From contig NC_079420.1 of NCBI RefSeq assembly GCF_026213295.1, forward strand, positions 16,697,765 to 16,761,764: DNA of 64,000 nucleotides. Reading direction: 5' to 3'. The notes under the pieces were generated by a model that saw nothing but the letters and a program-made list of their open reading frames with translations, was not told the origin of the DNA and searched no databases. Below are positions 12,975-25,463 of this stretch, in pieces. Source of the stretch: Gadus chalcogrammus (lineage: Eukaryota; Chordata; Actinopteri; Gadiformes; Gadidae). Within the stretch, counting starts at the first letter, position 1; every line of letters starts with the position of its first letter. Both the position numbers and the translations under genes were made by a program.

Positions 12975-14231
12975 CTGAAAAGGGAAAATGGGGAAGTCAT
13001 TAGAGAAATAACGTCAAACGATGCTGAGAATTGGCAAAATAAAAACATCAGAACACATTGAAGCTATTTTACAAAAAGGGTAACAACAAAAACATTTTGT
13101 AAAGGCTTTGAGGCCTGCTAAAGTCACTGATCAAGACGCGCGCCGGAAGACGTCTTCGAGTGAATTAATAAAACGCGAAAAACTCCTTTAAGTTTCGTAT
13201 AAACAACGGGCGTAAAGTATTGTGGGATTGTCTATCAACGCATGAAAATCTGTTTTGAACGGCTAGTGTTATCAATGATCGTCTGGCCTATGCTAAACCG
13301 CGACACCAGTCCAGGAGTAAAACATGACGCTAACCCACTAGCCTAGTTATACTACAATTACTGTTTCAAGTGAATATAAGCCAATTTAACAACTGATACT
13401 TATCATTATGTTATTTTACCCAAAGACTCGACAGAAAATAACAATAAACAAGTTTCCTTCATACCAAGTGACCTTAGTTTAAGCCACCAATGGAAACAAA
13501 GAACAAGATCACGTAGGTTTTGAGCAACGTTATCAACGGCTATCGGCACATTGCGGAACGTACAAACCTAGGACTTTATAACATATAATGTGATGGCTCT
13601 CTCATTTCTTCTGTAGGTTATATTACAATCGAGGTGAATACGGATGTTTAATATATCATTATAACCATCATGTTTAACAATTCAACTTTGGGCACATACA
13701 GTTCACCCACACGGGGAAATTAAACAAAATATAAACCCTGAAAACATACGTCTCATTGTGACAATGAACTTAATGTCACAGAGGGTTTCAAACGTAGAGA
13801 AAAAATTGTCATTCACACTCCTTTAATAGCTACATAAATGCTAAAAAGAATAGCACTAACACTCATGGAAGCTAACGTAGCATTGTGGCGTCCACTTATA
13901 AGGGGGATACAGACCTAACTTCGATTGTCCAAAACATCCAATTACATTAGATTTTTTAAATATGCAGTTATGTTTATAGCAGGATATATAATGAGCTGGA
14001 CGGGCCCGTTCGCCTCGCTCCGACCACTGGAAACGCAGAGGCCGCGGGCTGGAGGGCCGCGAGTATTGCCTTGCCAGCCTAGCTAACGATAGCTAGCTAG
14101 GCTGCATAGACTCCCCGTGCTAGTGACCAACACAGTGAATCCCCATTATCACACAGCGAGCTACAGTCTCCCTTGCGAGTTTCATTAGAAAACTAGAACT
14201 ATGTGATAAGCATCTTCAGTAGAAAACTCAC
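12975..14231 (-). other. cnot1: cnot1 first intron (within the 5' UTR)
   Basis: This is a 1.26-kb intron between the non-coding first exon (donor gtgagt) and the ATG-bearing exon. No gene or recognised repeat was found. It contains a GC-rich block around 14000-14060 and a short hairpin at 14076-14103 (AGCCTAGCT, 10-base spacer, AGCTAGGCT). Confidence 0.65.
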
Positions 14232-14360
14232 CATTCTTTCAAAAAAAATGAATTAGGTTTTCATCCGTCTTTCTGTTTCATCCACCAAACTTATCGAAAT
14301 ATGAGTGTCGCTCTGCGTCCTATTCAGTTAGATTTTTAAAAAATAAAATGGCGACTGTCA
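14232..14360 (-). promoter_or_regulatory. cnot1: cnot1 non-coding first exon and core promoter with YY1-type site
   Basis: The donor at 14226-14231 reads gtgagt on the minus strand and defines the 3' end of the first exon. AAATGGCG at 14346-14353 (CGCCATTT on the gene strand) fits the YY1 consensus. YY1 sites in housekeeping genes often lie just downstream of the start site, so transcription probably begins around 14350-14370. No TATA box is evident. The exact start cannot be set without transcript data. Confidence 0.55.
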
Positions 14361-15500
14361 CTGCCATAGCGCGTTCACAGCGAATGTACGAGCATTTGCT
14401 CGTTCTCGTGATAATAATAAAAGTTGCCCGCGTGCACGTCTATAACTGAACTGAAGACAACACACCAACGGGCATGAATCGAATACATGGTAGGATTTAT
14501 TCCAATGAAAATTTACCTACGATGAACATTGAGAAAGAAATGCACAATTACTTAAAAGACATCACATCATAAGGACAAAATACCAACCCCAACATTTACC
14601 CAACTACAACAACTATGACAACAATACTAAAAGAGAATATGCCTTATTATATCAATAATAATAATGGTAGTTTAGGCTGTGGCCCAACTGGGTCCTACTA
14701 CAATAATGAGAACACTCAATGTAATTTAAAAAAGACCAAATCATTCATAATTAAACCATAATATAGAGCATATTGTGCAAAGAGGGCAATAAGCCTATAA
14801 CTCACTAATTCAACTTTGATGTTGATGTAATTTATTGTTTATTTGGCTTAACATGATCAATCCATCATAACATATAGACAACAAGTGTGTTTATTTCTTG
14901 TTATAGATCATTTGTGGCTTCTTCCATTATTTAAAACGATTTTGTTAAGTTATTTCCAATTATAAAATAACATTACAGTGAATACAGAGACAGTAGGCTA
15001 CATTATTTGGTATTGTTCCCTGAATTAAGAATAAATAATAACTGAAATAGAATAGTGATTATATATAGTCTATATAATCAAATCGTATTTCAAAGGATAA
15101 AGGGTGGCCTAATGAATTAGCTTTGCGTCATCCATTAACGCATGGCAAAATGTTCTTGAAACACACACAGACGTAAGCCTAAAAAAATATTTTAACAAAT
15201 GAATAAAGATTTGATTCACAATTAGTTCAGAAATGCTTTTTTTTTCGACGTGTGAATCGACAAATGGTTTTAATGGCATTATGGACCATTCAACAGAGTT
15301 TAATATGTGTCCGTTGCTTCATTATGAGCATCAAAATCATAGGAATTTTGTATGTGGGCGGGTGTAAATAGGAACGAAGATACGGTAACCAATACCAGTG
15401 GACCTTGTTAATGTAGCCAATCGCATCACTAACCTCGTCCACAGGAACGGTGCATAACACTTATTTCGCTGTGTCAAGAAAGAACTGCTACATGTTATAT
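14361..15500. other. intergenic region between divergent genes
   Basis: About 1.1 kb of AT-rich sequence separates the cnot1 first exon from the NCOA5-like gene. No open frame, RNA gene or transposon was recognised. The right end holds the promoter elements described separately. Confidence 0.7.
15356..15421 (+). promoter_or_regulatory. GC box and two CCAAT boxes upstream of the NCOA5-like gene
   Basis: GGGCGG at 15356-15361, CCAAT at 15389-15393 and CCAAT at 15417-15421 lie 120-190 bp before the start codon. No TATA box follows. Spaced CCAAT (NF-Y) boxes with a GC box are usual for TATA-less, widely active promoters. The arrangement could serve both directions. Confidence 0.5.
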
Positions 15501-15542
15501 TAGAAGAGAACTGTATACTCCTCTGTGTTATTTGTAGATAAA

Positions 15543-18500
15543 ATGTCTTCGTGGGCGAAATCTTCTGGCACTGGCAGGCGACCACAATCGACACCAAATG
15601 GAAGGTTAGTGTATTTAGCATCACGAGATACCATGCTAAATACGATAGCTCGACGCTCTGCAAAACAATGGGAAATTAAATACTCTGTCAATGTGATAGG
15701 CGCAAACAGTTAAGTCACAAGATAATACAAATGTTTGTCCTTTGTTTTTCCATTAGTCAAACACACCGATCGTTTCGAAGACCAGCGCCTTACCCGACCC
15801 GGGAGGACCGAACAGAGGAGCATAAGGATATACTTAAAAGGTGGGAGTAAATACTATGTTTTATTTGAGCAATATTACTAAACTATTCTTCCACTTGAAT
15901 GAGCAATTTATATTTGTACCTGTTATTGTGTGACACACCTAGCGTTAGAGATAATTGACAGTATCAGTCATCAAATCTTTAAACTTCTCGCATATTATAT
16001 TCCGGTAGGTATGCATACCTAGTTACACACCTTGAGTTTTGGCATGTTGAATTATTTGCCTACGCAGCCCAATGTGGTAGTGACCGAATATGACATTAGG
16101 GCTTTCTTTTCTCCCTTTTTTTTTTTTTAGCTATGAAGAACTAGAACAACAGCACAAGTACAGTAGCAACATGCAGTTTGAAGGATATCAGCGACCACCA
16201 AATAGTGAGTACTCACTTAATAGCGAAGTTAAATTGAGTATGAAAATGTATTGGTTTTTGCCAAGTATTGGTTGTTCAAGCTGAGCTCTCCAACAAAGCA
16301 TTTAGAAGTGATGTTATATTTTTCTACTACTGGAAATTATTATATGCTTTTGAGTATATTTGAGTGTATAGTCAGCTGTCGTTAATTGCATGCAATATAT
16401 GGTCTTAAGTACAATAAGTCACAGACCCCTGTTGTTGGTAAATTGTAAATTGTCCTGCTGTACATTTCTGGAAACATTTATCTTTACTTGCCTATTGTTT
16501 TTATTATTTGGCGGCTAGCAGGCTTCTACTATTTTCTTACGTTGCCATTGTCAATAAAATCCTTTGTCTTCGAAACCTAAACATTTGTCAACTACATTCT
16601 GTCCTTCTGCCCACCTTCAGCCAAGACTGAGGGATACAGCCCCACGGACAGACGTAAGGCCTTGTACCAGAGGTTCTACAGACAGGTCCAGGATGAGAAG
16701 GAGCCGGCAGATTGTGTGGTGCTCTCCATCACCAATCAGTGCATGTAAGTTGTGAGCTACCAAGTTCTAACAAAACATTGTGGATTATAGGTTGGCCGCC
16801 GCCTGTAGGAGCCTTCCTTTTGGATTTTCATTTATCATAGAAAGTACCAGTAGAGACTTAAACTAACGCTACTTCCAGCTAAAATATACAATCTGCGGCT
16901 ACAAGTCACATGCTCGGCCTGAACATCACCCATCGTACCTAGCTGCAATATGCAGCGTTCTCTGAAATATCCAAAACTGCGTCTACTTGGACAACTTCGA
17001 CCTTGACTGTCCGATCCTGAAATAGGCATAAGTTGGTCAGAGGACGACATTTCAAAAGACTTAAACAAATAAAGAAATAAACACGCACAATTAATATTTG
17101 CCATAAAACTTCTCCAACAAAGTTCGGCCAAATCGCTTTGGGCCTGAATATCTGTCACAACAAGTATTAAGCTAAATGATTTGATTGCAAAAGGGCAGCA
17201 GTATCTCATGTGCTCATATTTTCCCACTGTCAATCACTTCAGTGTGAAATCCTATATTATGCTACACGTGAACCTCCTTAAATGGCGCAATTTGTATTGT
17301 TCGCTATCTCGGGATATTGGGCAATATCCCATACGTGAGATCTCAAACTCGGGATATTGTTTTCGTAATGGGGAGCACTTGTGACGGTCGTCTCGTCATG
17401 CTAATAAAAACAAATAAACCGCTAATAAAAACAAATATATATATAATCCTCGCAAAAAGTGTTATCTTGTTTATTTTTGGAGTGTTCACGTGTAGTATAT
17501 ACTAAAACCATTATTCGCCTCAGGCTCCGTAAATAGTTGGAGCCACTATTCAATTATTCGCCTTCGGCCTATAATTGTTAAATATGCCTCACATTACCCT
17601 TTTTTCTCGGGAATTCATTTCTCCAGCAGCTGACCCAAGCTTCATATGAAAAAAGTTAACCACTACATAAATACAGAAGTAATAATTGAGGAAGTTTACA
17701 TGCAACTATAATGTCCTATGGGGATTTCAGAAGAGATTTGATGAGATTTCCAAACTTCATTGTGCAACCTCAAGTGAACTAAGTGTTAAATAAATTGGTA
17801 ATAATAAAAAAGTATTATCGACACATCAATAATAAACTATTGCAACAGTTAATGTATTCTTATACAAACACGGATGTTGAAGAGAATATCACACAAAATA
17901 GCACAATTCATTCATAAAGGATCTTGTGAATATCATAATATGAAACTGGGCAGACCAGAAGAACAAATATTGCTGCAGAAAATATGCAAAAACATTGTGG
18001 ACATAACCTATTCTTTAACATTTACCTCCAGTTATTGCCAAGATAATCAGTGCTGCACACATTATCGTGTCATTTTACTAAACAACCTTTGTATGCACGA
18101 TTATAAAATGTATAATCTTGTTTTGCGAAAAGTTTTTGTATTGTACAAACTGTCAGTAAAACTTTTACCATTTCATACAAAATAAATCTGGATATTAAAC
18201 ACATTACAAAGTAATCATTACTGTGGCCCTGTTGCCACATAAGCCCTATTAAGAAATATATACATTTTACCTATTTTATAAGGTTATTCTAAACTCGAAA
18301 ATGACGTGTATAATTCACTTCGAAAGTATTGATTACTAGACAGAATAAATTGATATTTTTTTATCTAACCATGATGCTCGGTGTTCAAATTTGGGTATGT
18401 ATGTATGCATCATGTAAAATATGTGACAAATATTACTTTACAAATATTACTTTACTATTTGTAAATATGTGACAAAACAGTTGGGCCCCCCCCCCTACTG

Positions 18501-21327
18501 TGGCTTTCAATGCAAATTTTAAATGTATCCATAAAGCATATGAACTCACAACTCGTTCAACGATTAATCCCAAATCACAAGTCGACGGTTTTAACTTGTC
18601 ATGAGGTTTTCCTGAATCCCTCCGCCCGTGCTCTGTCGTATTACACTGACCTGGGTCATCACCTGTGCCGCTTCACTCACCAGCTATATACATGAAGAGT
18701 AAGTTAACAAAGTGTTTTTCTTCCTCCCAAAGGGATTACCCAAAGTCACTAGGCGAGTGTTTGCAGGAGCGTGGCCTGTCAGTGGAAATGCTCTACCTTC
18801 AGGCGGAGTCGGGCCTGACCCGGGCTCTGCAGGACATCCGGGCCGACGGCTCCCCGTTATGTATTCTGGTGGAGCACACAAACGTAGCTCTCTCCTCCTG
18901 CACTGTAATCATATTCTCAGAGTCCCTCAAAAGTAAGTCCCTAACTCCCCTCCGCCACCAACCCCTCTCCCTCACCCCTTACAAAACAAATAAAATGACC
19001 GTGGTAAGGACTCCATACTTGCATCAGCCTCAATTTAGCAAGAAACACATTTAAGACGGCGTCATCAAAAACTGATCTTCATCAAATCCAGATATGGATC
19101 TTATTTTTGACATCAACAATGAAGATAAACCCTAGGTTTCCTTGTATACCTGTTAAAAAAATCTCACATGTAATTCAACAAATATTTGTATATCTCTAAC
19201 CTTCCATTTGCTTCACGTTAAACTGCCAAAGTTTGGTTAACACACCCCATTTAATCAAATGTAGTTCCCAAAAGGTCTCTTAAGTGTTTTGAAAACACTT
19301 TATTGCTTCCTAAAACACCACAAGAGGGGTAGGTCATATTTTCATTGTAAATTTGTTTAATTTCGTTTTGAACGACCAAACTAAATAGTCAAACACAAAA
19401 TAAAGTTGAGGAGGATTGATGATGAAAACGTCTTTTCTCTCCACTCTAAAATGAAAACTTACTTAATACTCTTAATTTTGATGTGCAATTGTAATTTTAC
19501 AGCATGGACAGGAATGGAGAGATCTCACTCGATTTGATTAAGCACAGCATGTAAGGATTTCCACCTGTAATATAAAAACTTAATCGTAAACGGTTATGAT
19601 AATAGGTATATAAAAAAATACATCCTAGCTAAATTCCATAGTTCTTCTTTACTATTGGCTCATAAAACTGCAGAAATCAAGCAGGACTTTTGAACTTTTG
19701 TATGAAAGGCCTATCAACTAAAAGGTCACAAACCCTGTTTAATCATTACTTAAGATAATACTGCACACTAAAATGCCACAAAAGCACAAATCATTTTTCA
19801 CAGCACACATTCTTTCAAAGGAGCTCATAGTTACGACAAAACGTACACCCACATATATACTTTGTAATATATTAAGGAAACGATAACAGTTAATTATATT
19901 CCTTTAACTAATAATAATAATAATAATAAATGCAATAAAATGAGCATAATCACAAACAATCCCAATTTTCTTTCTCTAAAATGTTCTAAATGTATTAAAC
20001 CTCTCCTTGAATCCCCGAAAACTGTCCAAAGTAACCGTGCTGATCACCCCCCCCCCCTTCTAGTCCACCGCAACATGCCCAAGGACCAAGCCATGGACTT
20101 TGTGGCTGCGGAGTACAACCGGGGCCTCGTCAAAGAGCGGCCCCCGAAGGAGCCGGCGGACATGGCCGCGCAGGCCTCCCAGCTGCTCAGCGACTTCCTG
20201 GACCGCCAGAAGGTGGAGCGGCACGCCGTGCCGTCTGACACGCGCCAGCTCCTGCTGCTGCTGGCGGAGGGGGTGCACCTGTACCCCGAGGAGCTGGCCA
20301 CGGTCTCCCAGTACCTGCGCTCTCGCCAGGACCACATGCAAGGTGGACCGACTGCACCCCCTATTCACCCGGTCACACACATGGGCACACACGATTCGTT
20401 TTTTTTTTTTTAATGTTCTTGTTTCCTGTTCAGCTTCCACCACAGATGGGAAGAGGGGCAACATGTTACCCCCCGGTCTGGGGAAACCTCCTCCCCTGCT
20501 CCCTACTCCGCCCAGCGCCCCTTTAACCCTGCCCGGGCCTGGGGGGCCCCTGGCTGGTCCCGCTGGCGAGCCGCAGCCCGGCCCTCTGTTGTCCCCATCA
20601 GGTCGGACTGTGCTTTATGCACGTGTGTCTATTCATAATTCCTTACCAGTTACATCTGTGACTAGTTATTATTAACAATAATAATCGAAAAATGCAGATT
20701 ATTAATGCATGACCGCAGTACTCTGTCATAGACGAATGGCGTGACTTTTACAGTCTTTCTCTCTCTCTCCCCAGGCTCCTACCCCAAAACCAAGCCTCCT
20801 CCCCTGTTATCACTGCATCGGGCCCCGGGCCCACATGGACCCCCACACGGCCCCCCCCATGGGACTCATCTTGGCCCCGCACCTCCTCGTGGCCCACCAT
20901 CTTTACACAGTCCCTATAATGGCCCTCGCCCCCATGGGCCCCCACACAACCATGTTCCACAATACTACCAGGGCCCCCGTGGCAGTCCTCATGGGGCCAG
21001 AGGGGGCCCCCCCTCCCTGAAGAGCCTTCGCCCCCACACCCCACTTATGCCTGTACCAGGTTATTGATGTAAAAATACTCATACATTTTTTATGAGATCA
21101 TTTAATCTTATCTGCTATGTTCAAAAGTTACATGTAACTTTAATATATTACAAATATAATTATCGTACATTATTAATTTATCCTTACTTTTTAAACATTA
21201 ACAGTGAGAACACTGAGAACACACAATTCTTACCTTTGTCATCTAACCCCTGTCTTCTTTTTCCCCTTTTCTTTTTTTTATCTGCTCAGGTGGACCGAAT
21301 ATAAGACCCAGTGGGCCCAGGCGCTGA
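15543..21327 (+). CDS. nuclear receptor coactivator 5-like protein (NCOA5 family)
   Basis: Nine coding exons encode 437 residues: 15543-15604, 15757-15840, 16131-16204, 16621-16744, 18733-18932, 20064-20342, 20434-20601, 20775-21059 and 21290-21327. All phases agree. Residues about 98-200 (from ADCVVLSITNQ to FVAAEYNRG) align with the NCOA5 domain that resembles a class II tRNA-synthetase anticodon-binding fold. Shared features include a GSP after the ALQDI helix, SCTV, and HRNMP followed by DAM or QAM. NCOA5 is a nuclear coregulator of oestrogen-type receptors. Human NCOA5 (579 residues) has a long Arg/Asp-repeat N-terminus, which is missing here. The C-terminus, residues 283-437, is rich in Pro, Gly and His. 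The ATG at 15543 has A at -3 and is the first in the transcript. The assignment to the family is strong; whether it is the NCOA5 orthologue or a separate paralogue is open. Confidence 0.87.
16745..18732 (+). other. intron 4 of the NCOA5-like gene
   Basis: This 2-kb AT-rich intron has no convincing gene. Around 17300-17580 it holds short inverted and direct motifs (TCGGGATATTG twice, and GGCTCC with GGAGCC) that may be a decayed repeat. A C12 run lies near 18486. Confidence 0.6.
18933..20063 (+). other. intron 5 of the NCOA5-like gene
   Basis: This 1.1-kb AT-rich intron has no gene or recognised transposon. It has an (AAT)n-like patch at 19910-19930 and ends in a C-rich pyrimidine tract immediately before the TAG acceptor. 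Confidence 0.65.
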
Positions 21328-22260
21328 AATAGGCTCATGCCCTCCAAGAATAGTGTTTCATCATTTCAAATTTCTGTAGAACTAAATACTGTCCTCTAGT
21401 GGAATGAACTATCCATCCCTAGTTGCCAGAAGACCAGTGAAACGAATGCAAATGGACATGGTTGTATTTAAAGTTGAACTTGTTCGATGTTATCCAATGT
21501 TCATCGTTTTGCTTGCAAACTGTAATCCTGTTGAAGGACACAAAACTAAGGTTATGATGGGTTCACATCACAAAGTTCTCAGTAGGCTGAAATATTGTAT
21601 ATAGAATTCCTTTTTACTTCATGACACAAAAGTTATCTCACAATCACTAAGCATTAATCATATTCCCAGTACCATGGGTGAGGGATGGGTATCCTGAAAA
21701 GAGGGAAGCATTTTATTTATGAATTTAAGAGTCAGTTATTTCAATGACCACTTGGATATTTGAATATATTAATTTTACTGGTACACAATTGATGTGCCTA
21801 TTGTGTTATTTTTTTTCTTTGCCAGATAAGTAGTTCAGAGCCTTTTACTGGTTCTACTGATAATGCTGAGTGTGTATTTGTCATCATGAGTTCACCCGCA
21901 CTAACGGGTCACTCATTGGTAGCGTAGCTGTTCATGCTTCCATGAACAGCTCCGTTACACGAACAGCATTGCTGCACTTCCTAAAACCACTCTCCTTCTG
22001 TCTCCCATTTGCCTTGTTCACATACCAGCAAGGGGATGTTTCACTGTGAAAATAATACAGAAGGAATCGTATTCTCTTTTGTTTTTTTATTAATTCACTG
22101 ACCTGTTAAATGCTGTTGCTTTTATACATTTTCATAAAGAACATCTTTTGAGTTTTTTGTTTTCATTGTAAGAGCATAAGTGTTTTTCATTATCTGGTTG
22201 ATGGAATCCACCTTGGTTGTAAATTCTGTACAGAAATAAAGTGGTCTCAGGATTTTGTTT
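21328..22260 (+). other. 3' UTR of the NCOA5-like gene
   Basis: About 0.9 kb of AT-rich sequence without coding signal follows the stop codon. It ends at the first good AATAAA, with a GT/T-rich stretch just after it, as expected for a cleavage site near 22255. Confidence 0.65.
22235..22240 (+). terminator. polyadenylation signal AATAAA
   Basis: Canonical AATAAA, followed within 25 bases by the T-rich and TG-rich sequence TTTTGTTTTG. It is the likely 3' end signal of the NCOA5-like transcript. Confidence 0.65.
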
Positions 22261-23209
22261 TGCCTGAATTATCAGTTAAGATGCCCCTCTTATCTTACAA
22301 AATTGGTTATCAAGGCAGATGTTAGCCCTGACGGGCCCAGCCGTATGCTCATGTCTGTCTTCGTTAAAGGCACGCCATACACAGTATTGTGTTAATTAGA
22401 CGTATTCTCATAGATCAAGCACTTGCCTGCACTTTTTTTGCACTTTTGAGAGAGATTTCAGTTAAACCGACTGTCTTCTCTTGTGATTAACCACATATTT
22501 TAATGAAATATTTATAGACGAATAAAATTGGAGAAAAAAAAAATTGTGTGCTCGCTAGATGGCGACAGAGACCCGCCTGTCCTAACACGGTAGCAGAACG
22601 CCAGGCAAGAGCTAAGTGGCGCGTGCATGTCCATTCTGAAGATAAAGTAACTGTCTCCACAAACAAACACAAGATGCATCAGGTCTTCTGTTTTTCGGTT
22701 CACGCCTCTGCCATCCTCTTTCCAGCAGTGCACGGACTGCTGTGAGAATCCCATCAACTCGGAAGAAATAATGGACAGCCATCTCCACCTCATTACACCA
22801 GCCTCCACACTGTCTGATTGGAGTGCACGTGTGTAAACACGCTTGTTGGTTGCGCTCCTATCTTGCGCCATATGAGGCTTCGATGTCGTCTGTGGAGGCG
22901 CACGCCTGTGGCACTGTGCAAAGTTCAAAAGTGTTAAAAGTGTTTTTTTATGTGCTTCCTAACTTTCCTTCGCACTTTCACCTGTTCTATTTAGCGATAT
23001 TTTTTCCCCTCTAGCCTAGTCCTCCCCAGACGGGCACTCTGTTCTTGTTTCTTTTTCTTCAAGTTACCTCCCTGCCACCGTACATCATCTCATCCTACAC
23101 TGCTGGATATCAATCACTTTGGCTATTCCGGGTGCCTTTGTGTCAGAATTCACAGGAACCGGTGTAATGGAAAACTGTTGCAATGTTACCTGAGACCCTT
23201 GCTGAGTTA

Positions 23210-23211
<2 letters not shown>

Positions 23212-23294
<83 letters not shown>

Positions 23295-23297
23295 CGG
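23212..23297. repeat. (GT)n-(CG)n microsatellite
   Basis: About 37 GT units pass directly into a short CG run. It is the leftmost long dinucleotide array of the window. Confidence 0.97.
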
Positions 23298-23480
23298 CAT
23301 TATGTTAATTCTGCCAACAACCTACACACACACACACTCTTCCCTCACTTAATCACCCACGTACATACACACATTAGGGTGTTAATTGTTGCGATAACAC
23401 CTTCCAATAACAAGACTAATTATCAACATATTTGGCTGACCGAGTAGGCCTATGTATCTCACTTGTATGGTTCATGGGGG

Positions 23481-23481
<1 letters not shown>

Positions 23482-23536
<55 letters not shown>

Positions 23537-23562
23537 GTGTGTGTGTGTGTGAGAGAGAGAGA
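23482..23562. repeat. (GT)n-(GA)n microsatellite
   Basis: A GT array with a single GC interruption, followed by six GA units. Confidence 0.96.
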
Positions 23563-24029
23563 ATAATGTGTAAAATATATATATTGGCGATATAAGTACT
23601 TAGATTAGTGTACATGTCTCATTAACAATGGCAAATGACCAGGTATTTAGTTTGGTTTCATAAAGACATAGGTAAATATGTATGTGCCAAGTAACCCATG
23701 GCAAAATACAAATTTCCAACTTGTAGTGTAATGTAATGTTAGGCAGCCAAAAGGTTAAGGATAATTAGACCTAAATGAGCATGTTTCAGTATGTGCTGCA
23801 GCAGGCCATGTTTGGATGAGATCTAGACATACTCTCTGAGTCTGTATTGTTAACATTACTGATGGCCATGTTCAGTCAAAAGCAAAAGCAAACCATAAAA
23901 CCAACCATTCAATAGCACATCCACTACCATACTAGATTGTATTATTGACTTATGTTTAACTGCTGTCAAAGCAGGCAGGGTTACATATTGCTTGCAGTCA
24001 AATAAGTTTTGCTGCATAAACTATGCTCA

Positions 24030-24330
24030 GAGAGGTTGGATGAGACGCCGGCTGTCCGGCTGTGAGGTTGGGTGAGGGCCGGGATGGCCGGCCGATGGGT
24101 TGACCCACAGAGGGAGGGGCTCCCTGCAGCCAGTAGGATCAGCAGTCTCAATGTGGTTACATGGCTGGCTCCTGCTCGCCTAGCAGCCGAGTTAGGCTGG
24201 CTCCAAAGCTTCCGGCGGCCTGGCTGACTGGGAGACCGGCTGATGAGGAGGCTGGGGTACTGGCTGACTAGCTGATTGGACGACGGGTTGACAAGCCGTC
24301 TAGCTGATTGGTTGGCTCACACATTGTAGC
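24030..24330. repeat. degenerate GGCTGACTG-like tract, left block
   Basis: Irregular repeats of words such as GGCTG, GACTGG, GCTGATTGG and GCCGGC. A second block lies at 24565-24725. The period is not constant, so it looks like a decayed minisatellite. Confidence 0.7.
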
Positions 24331-24564
24331 ATACAGACATGCACATATAATGCTGAATAAGCTAAGGGGTTTGGATGTGTTTTCTATCTTTGAATCACTT
24401 TAAGAGACTCCTTGAAATAGCCAATGGGAAGACAATGACACTGTGTTGGACTTTCCAATTAGAAGTACGGGGTCCACACATATTTAAATACTCTTATGTT
24501 TGCACTTCTGTTGTTAATTTAGCCTCCTATAGATACACTTTTTTGTCTACATGTCATCCGATTG

Positions 24565-24725
24565 AATGGCTGGCGGAGGAGTGGCCTTTGGGCGTGGCTG
24601 CTTGGTCTGCTAGGCTGGTTGGCTGGCTGACTGTCTAAGGAGTTGGCTGAGGGCCTGGCAGGCTGGCTGGCAGGCTGGCATAGGAATTGGCTTTGGGACT
24701 AGCTGGTTGGCTGAGCGCTCTAAGG
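24565..24725. repeat. degenerate GGCTG tract, right block
   Basis: GGCTGG, GGCTGACTG and GGCAGGCTGG words recur, separated from the left block by about 230 bp of unique AT-rich sequence. Confidence 0.65.
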
Positions 24726-25410
24726 CTCCTCAGCCCTGGGTCCCAGCTAGGTTGTGAGCCAAGCCCCTCCGCCCCACCACATCTTAATTGGGTTAAGTTT
24801 GTCCGACACAGATAACACTTCTCCTTTCTGCTGAGAATAAGAAAACAAAAAAAAATGTCCTGGCACTAATGATGCTCTTTAACACAAGTCTTTTCTATTA
24901 TGGGAGTGGGGAAATTAGGAGAAACGGGTTAGGCTCTCTGCAGAGGCGGTCCGTGGGGGGAAATGTGGAATTGTTAAATCCAAGCGCTTGATGAGAAGGA
25001 AGAACAGGAAGAAACAAAGGGAGAAAGAGAGAAGAGAAGCCGTTTCAGTTTTTAGCTGGAACCTCGTCGTTCTATTGGTATAATTATTTTGCAGTCTTTT
25101 ACCTAATGCTCAATGGAGATACACACATAGGAGAGTGGCCATGTTTCTTTTTGTGTGATTGTAGGTTGGGATTTCTGTCATTTTCTTAGATTAGTGCACA
25201 AAAGCGAGGGCAGAGATGCACACATGCACATGGAGACTTGTAATTGTGTGTGAGTGAATCGAGTCAAATTAAAAATAAACACGTGTGTGTATGTGTATAA
25301 TACATATTATCTATGCTTTTTGTCTCACCGAACAGAGTGAGGAGCTCCCTGCAGCTAGTAGGAACAGCAGTTTTATTGTGGTTACATGGCTGTCTCTTGC
25401 TCAGCTAGCG

Positions 25411-25411
<1 letters not shown>

Positions 25412-25461
<50 letters not shown>
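25412..25461. repeat. (GT)n microsatellite
   Basis: A perfect array of about 25 units, bounded by short direct repeats (CTATGCTTTTTG at 25311 and at 25462). Confidence 0.97.

Positions 25462-25463
<2 letters not shown>

Noticed and set aside
18684..18881. An antisense open frame over exon 5 of the NCOA5-like gene
   Set aside because: It is a shadow of the coding exon on the opposite strand.
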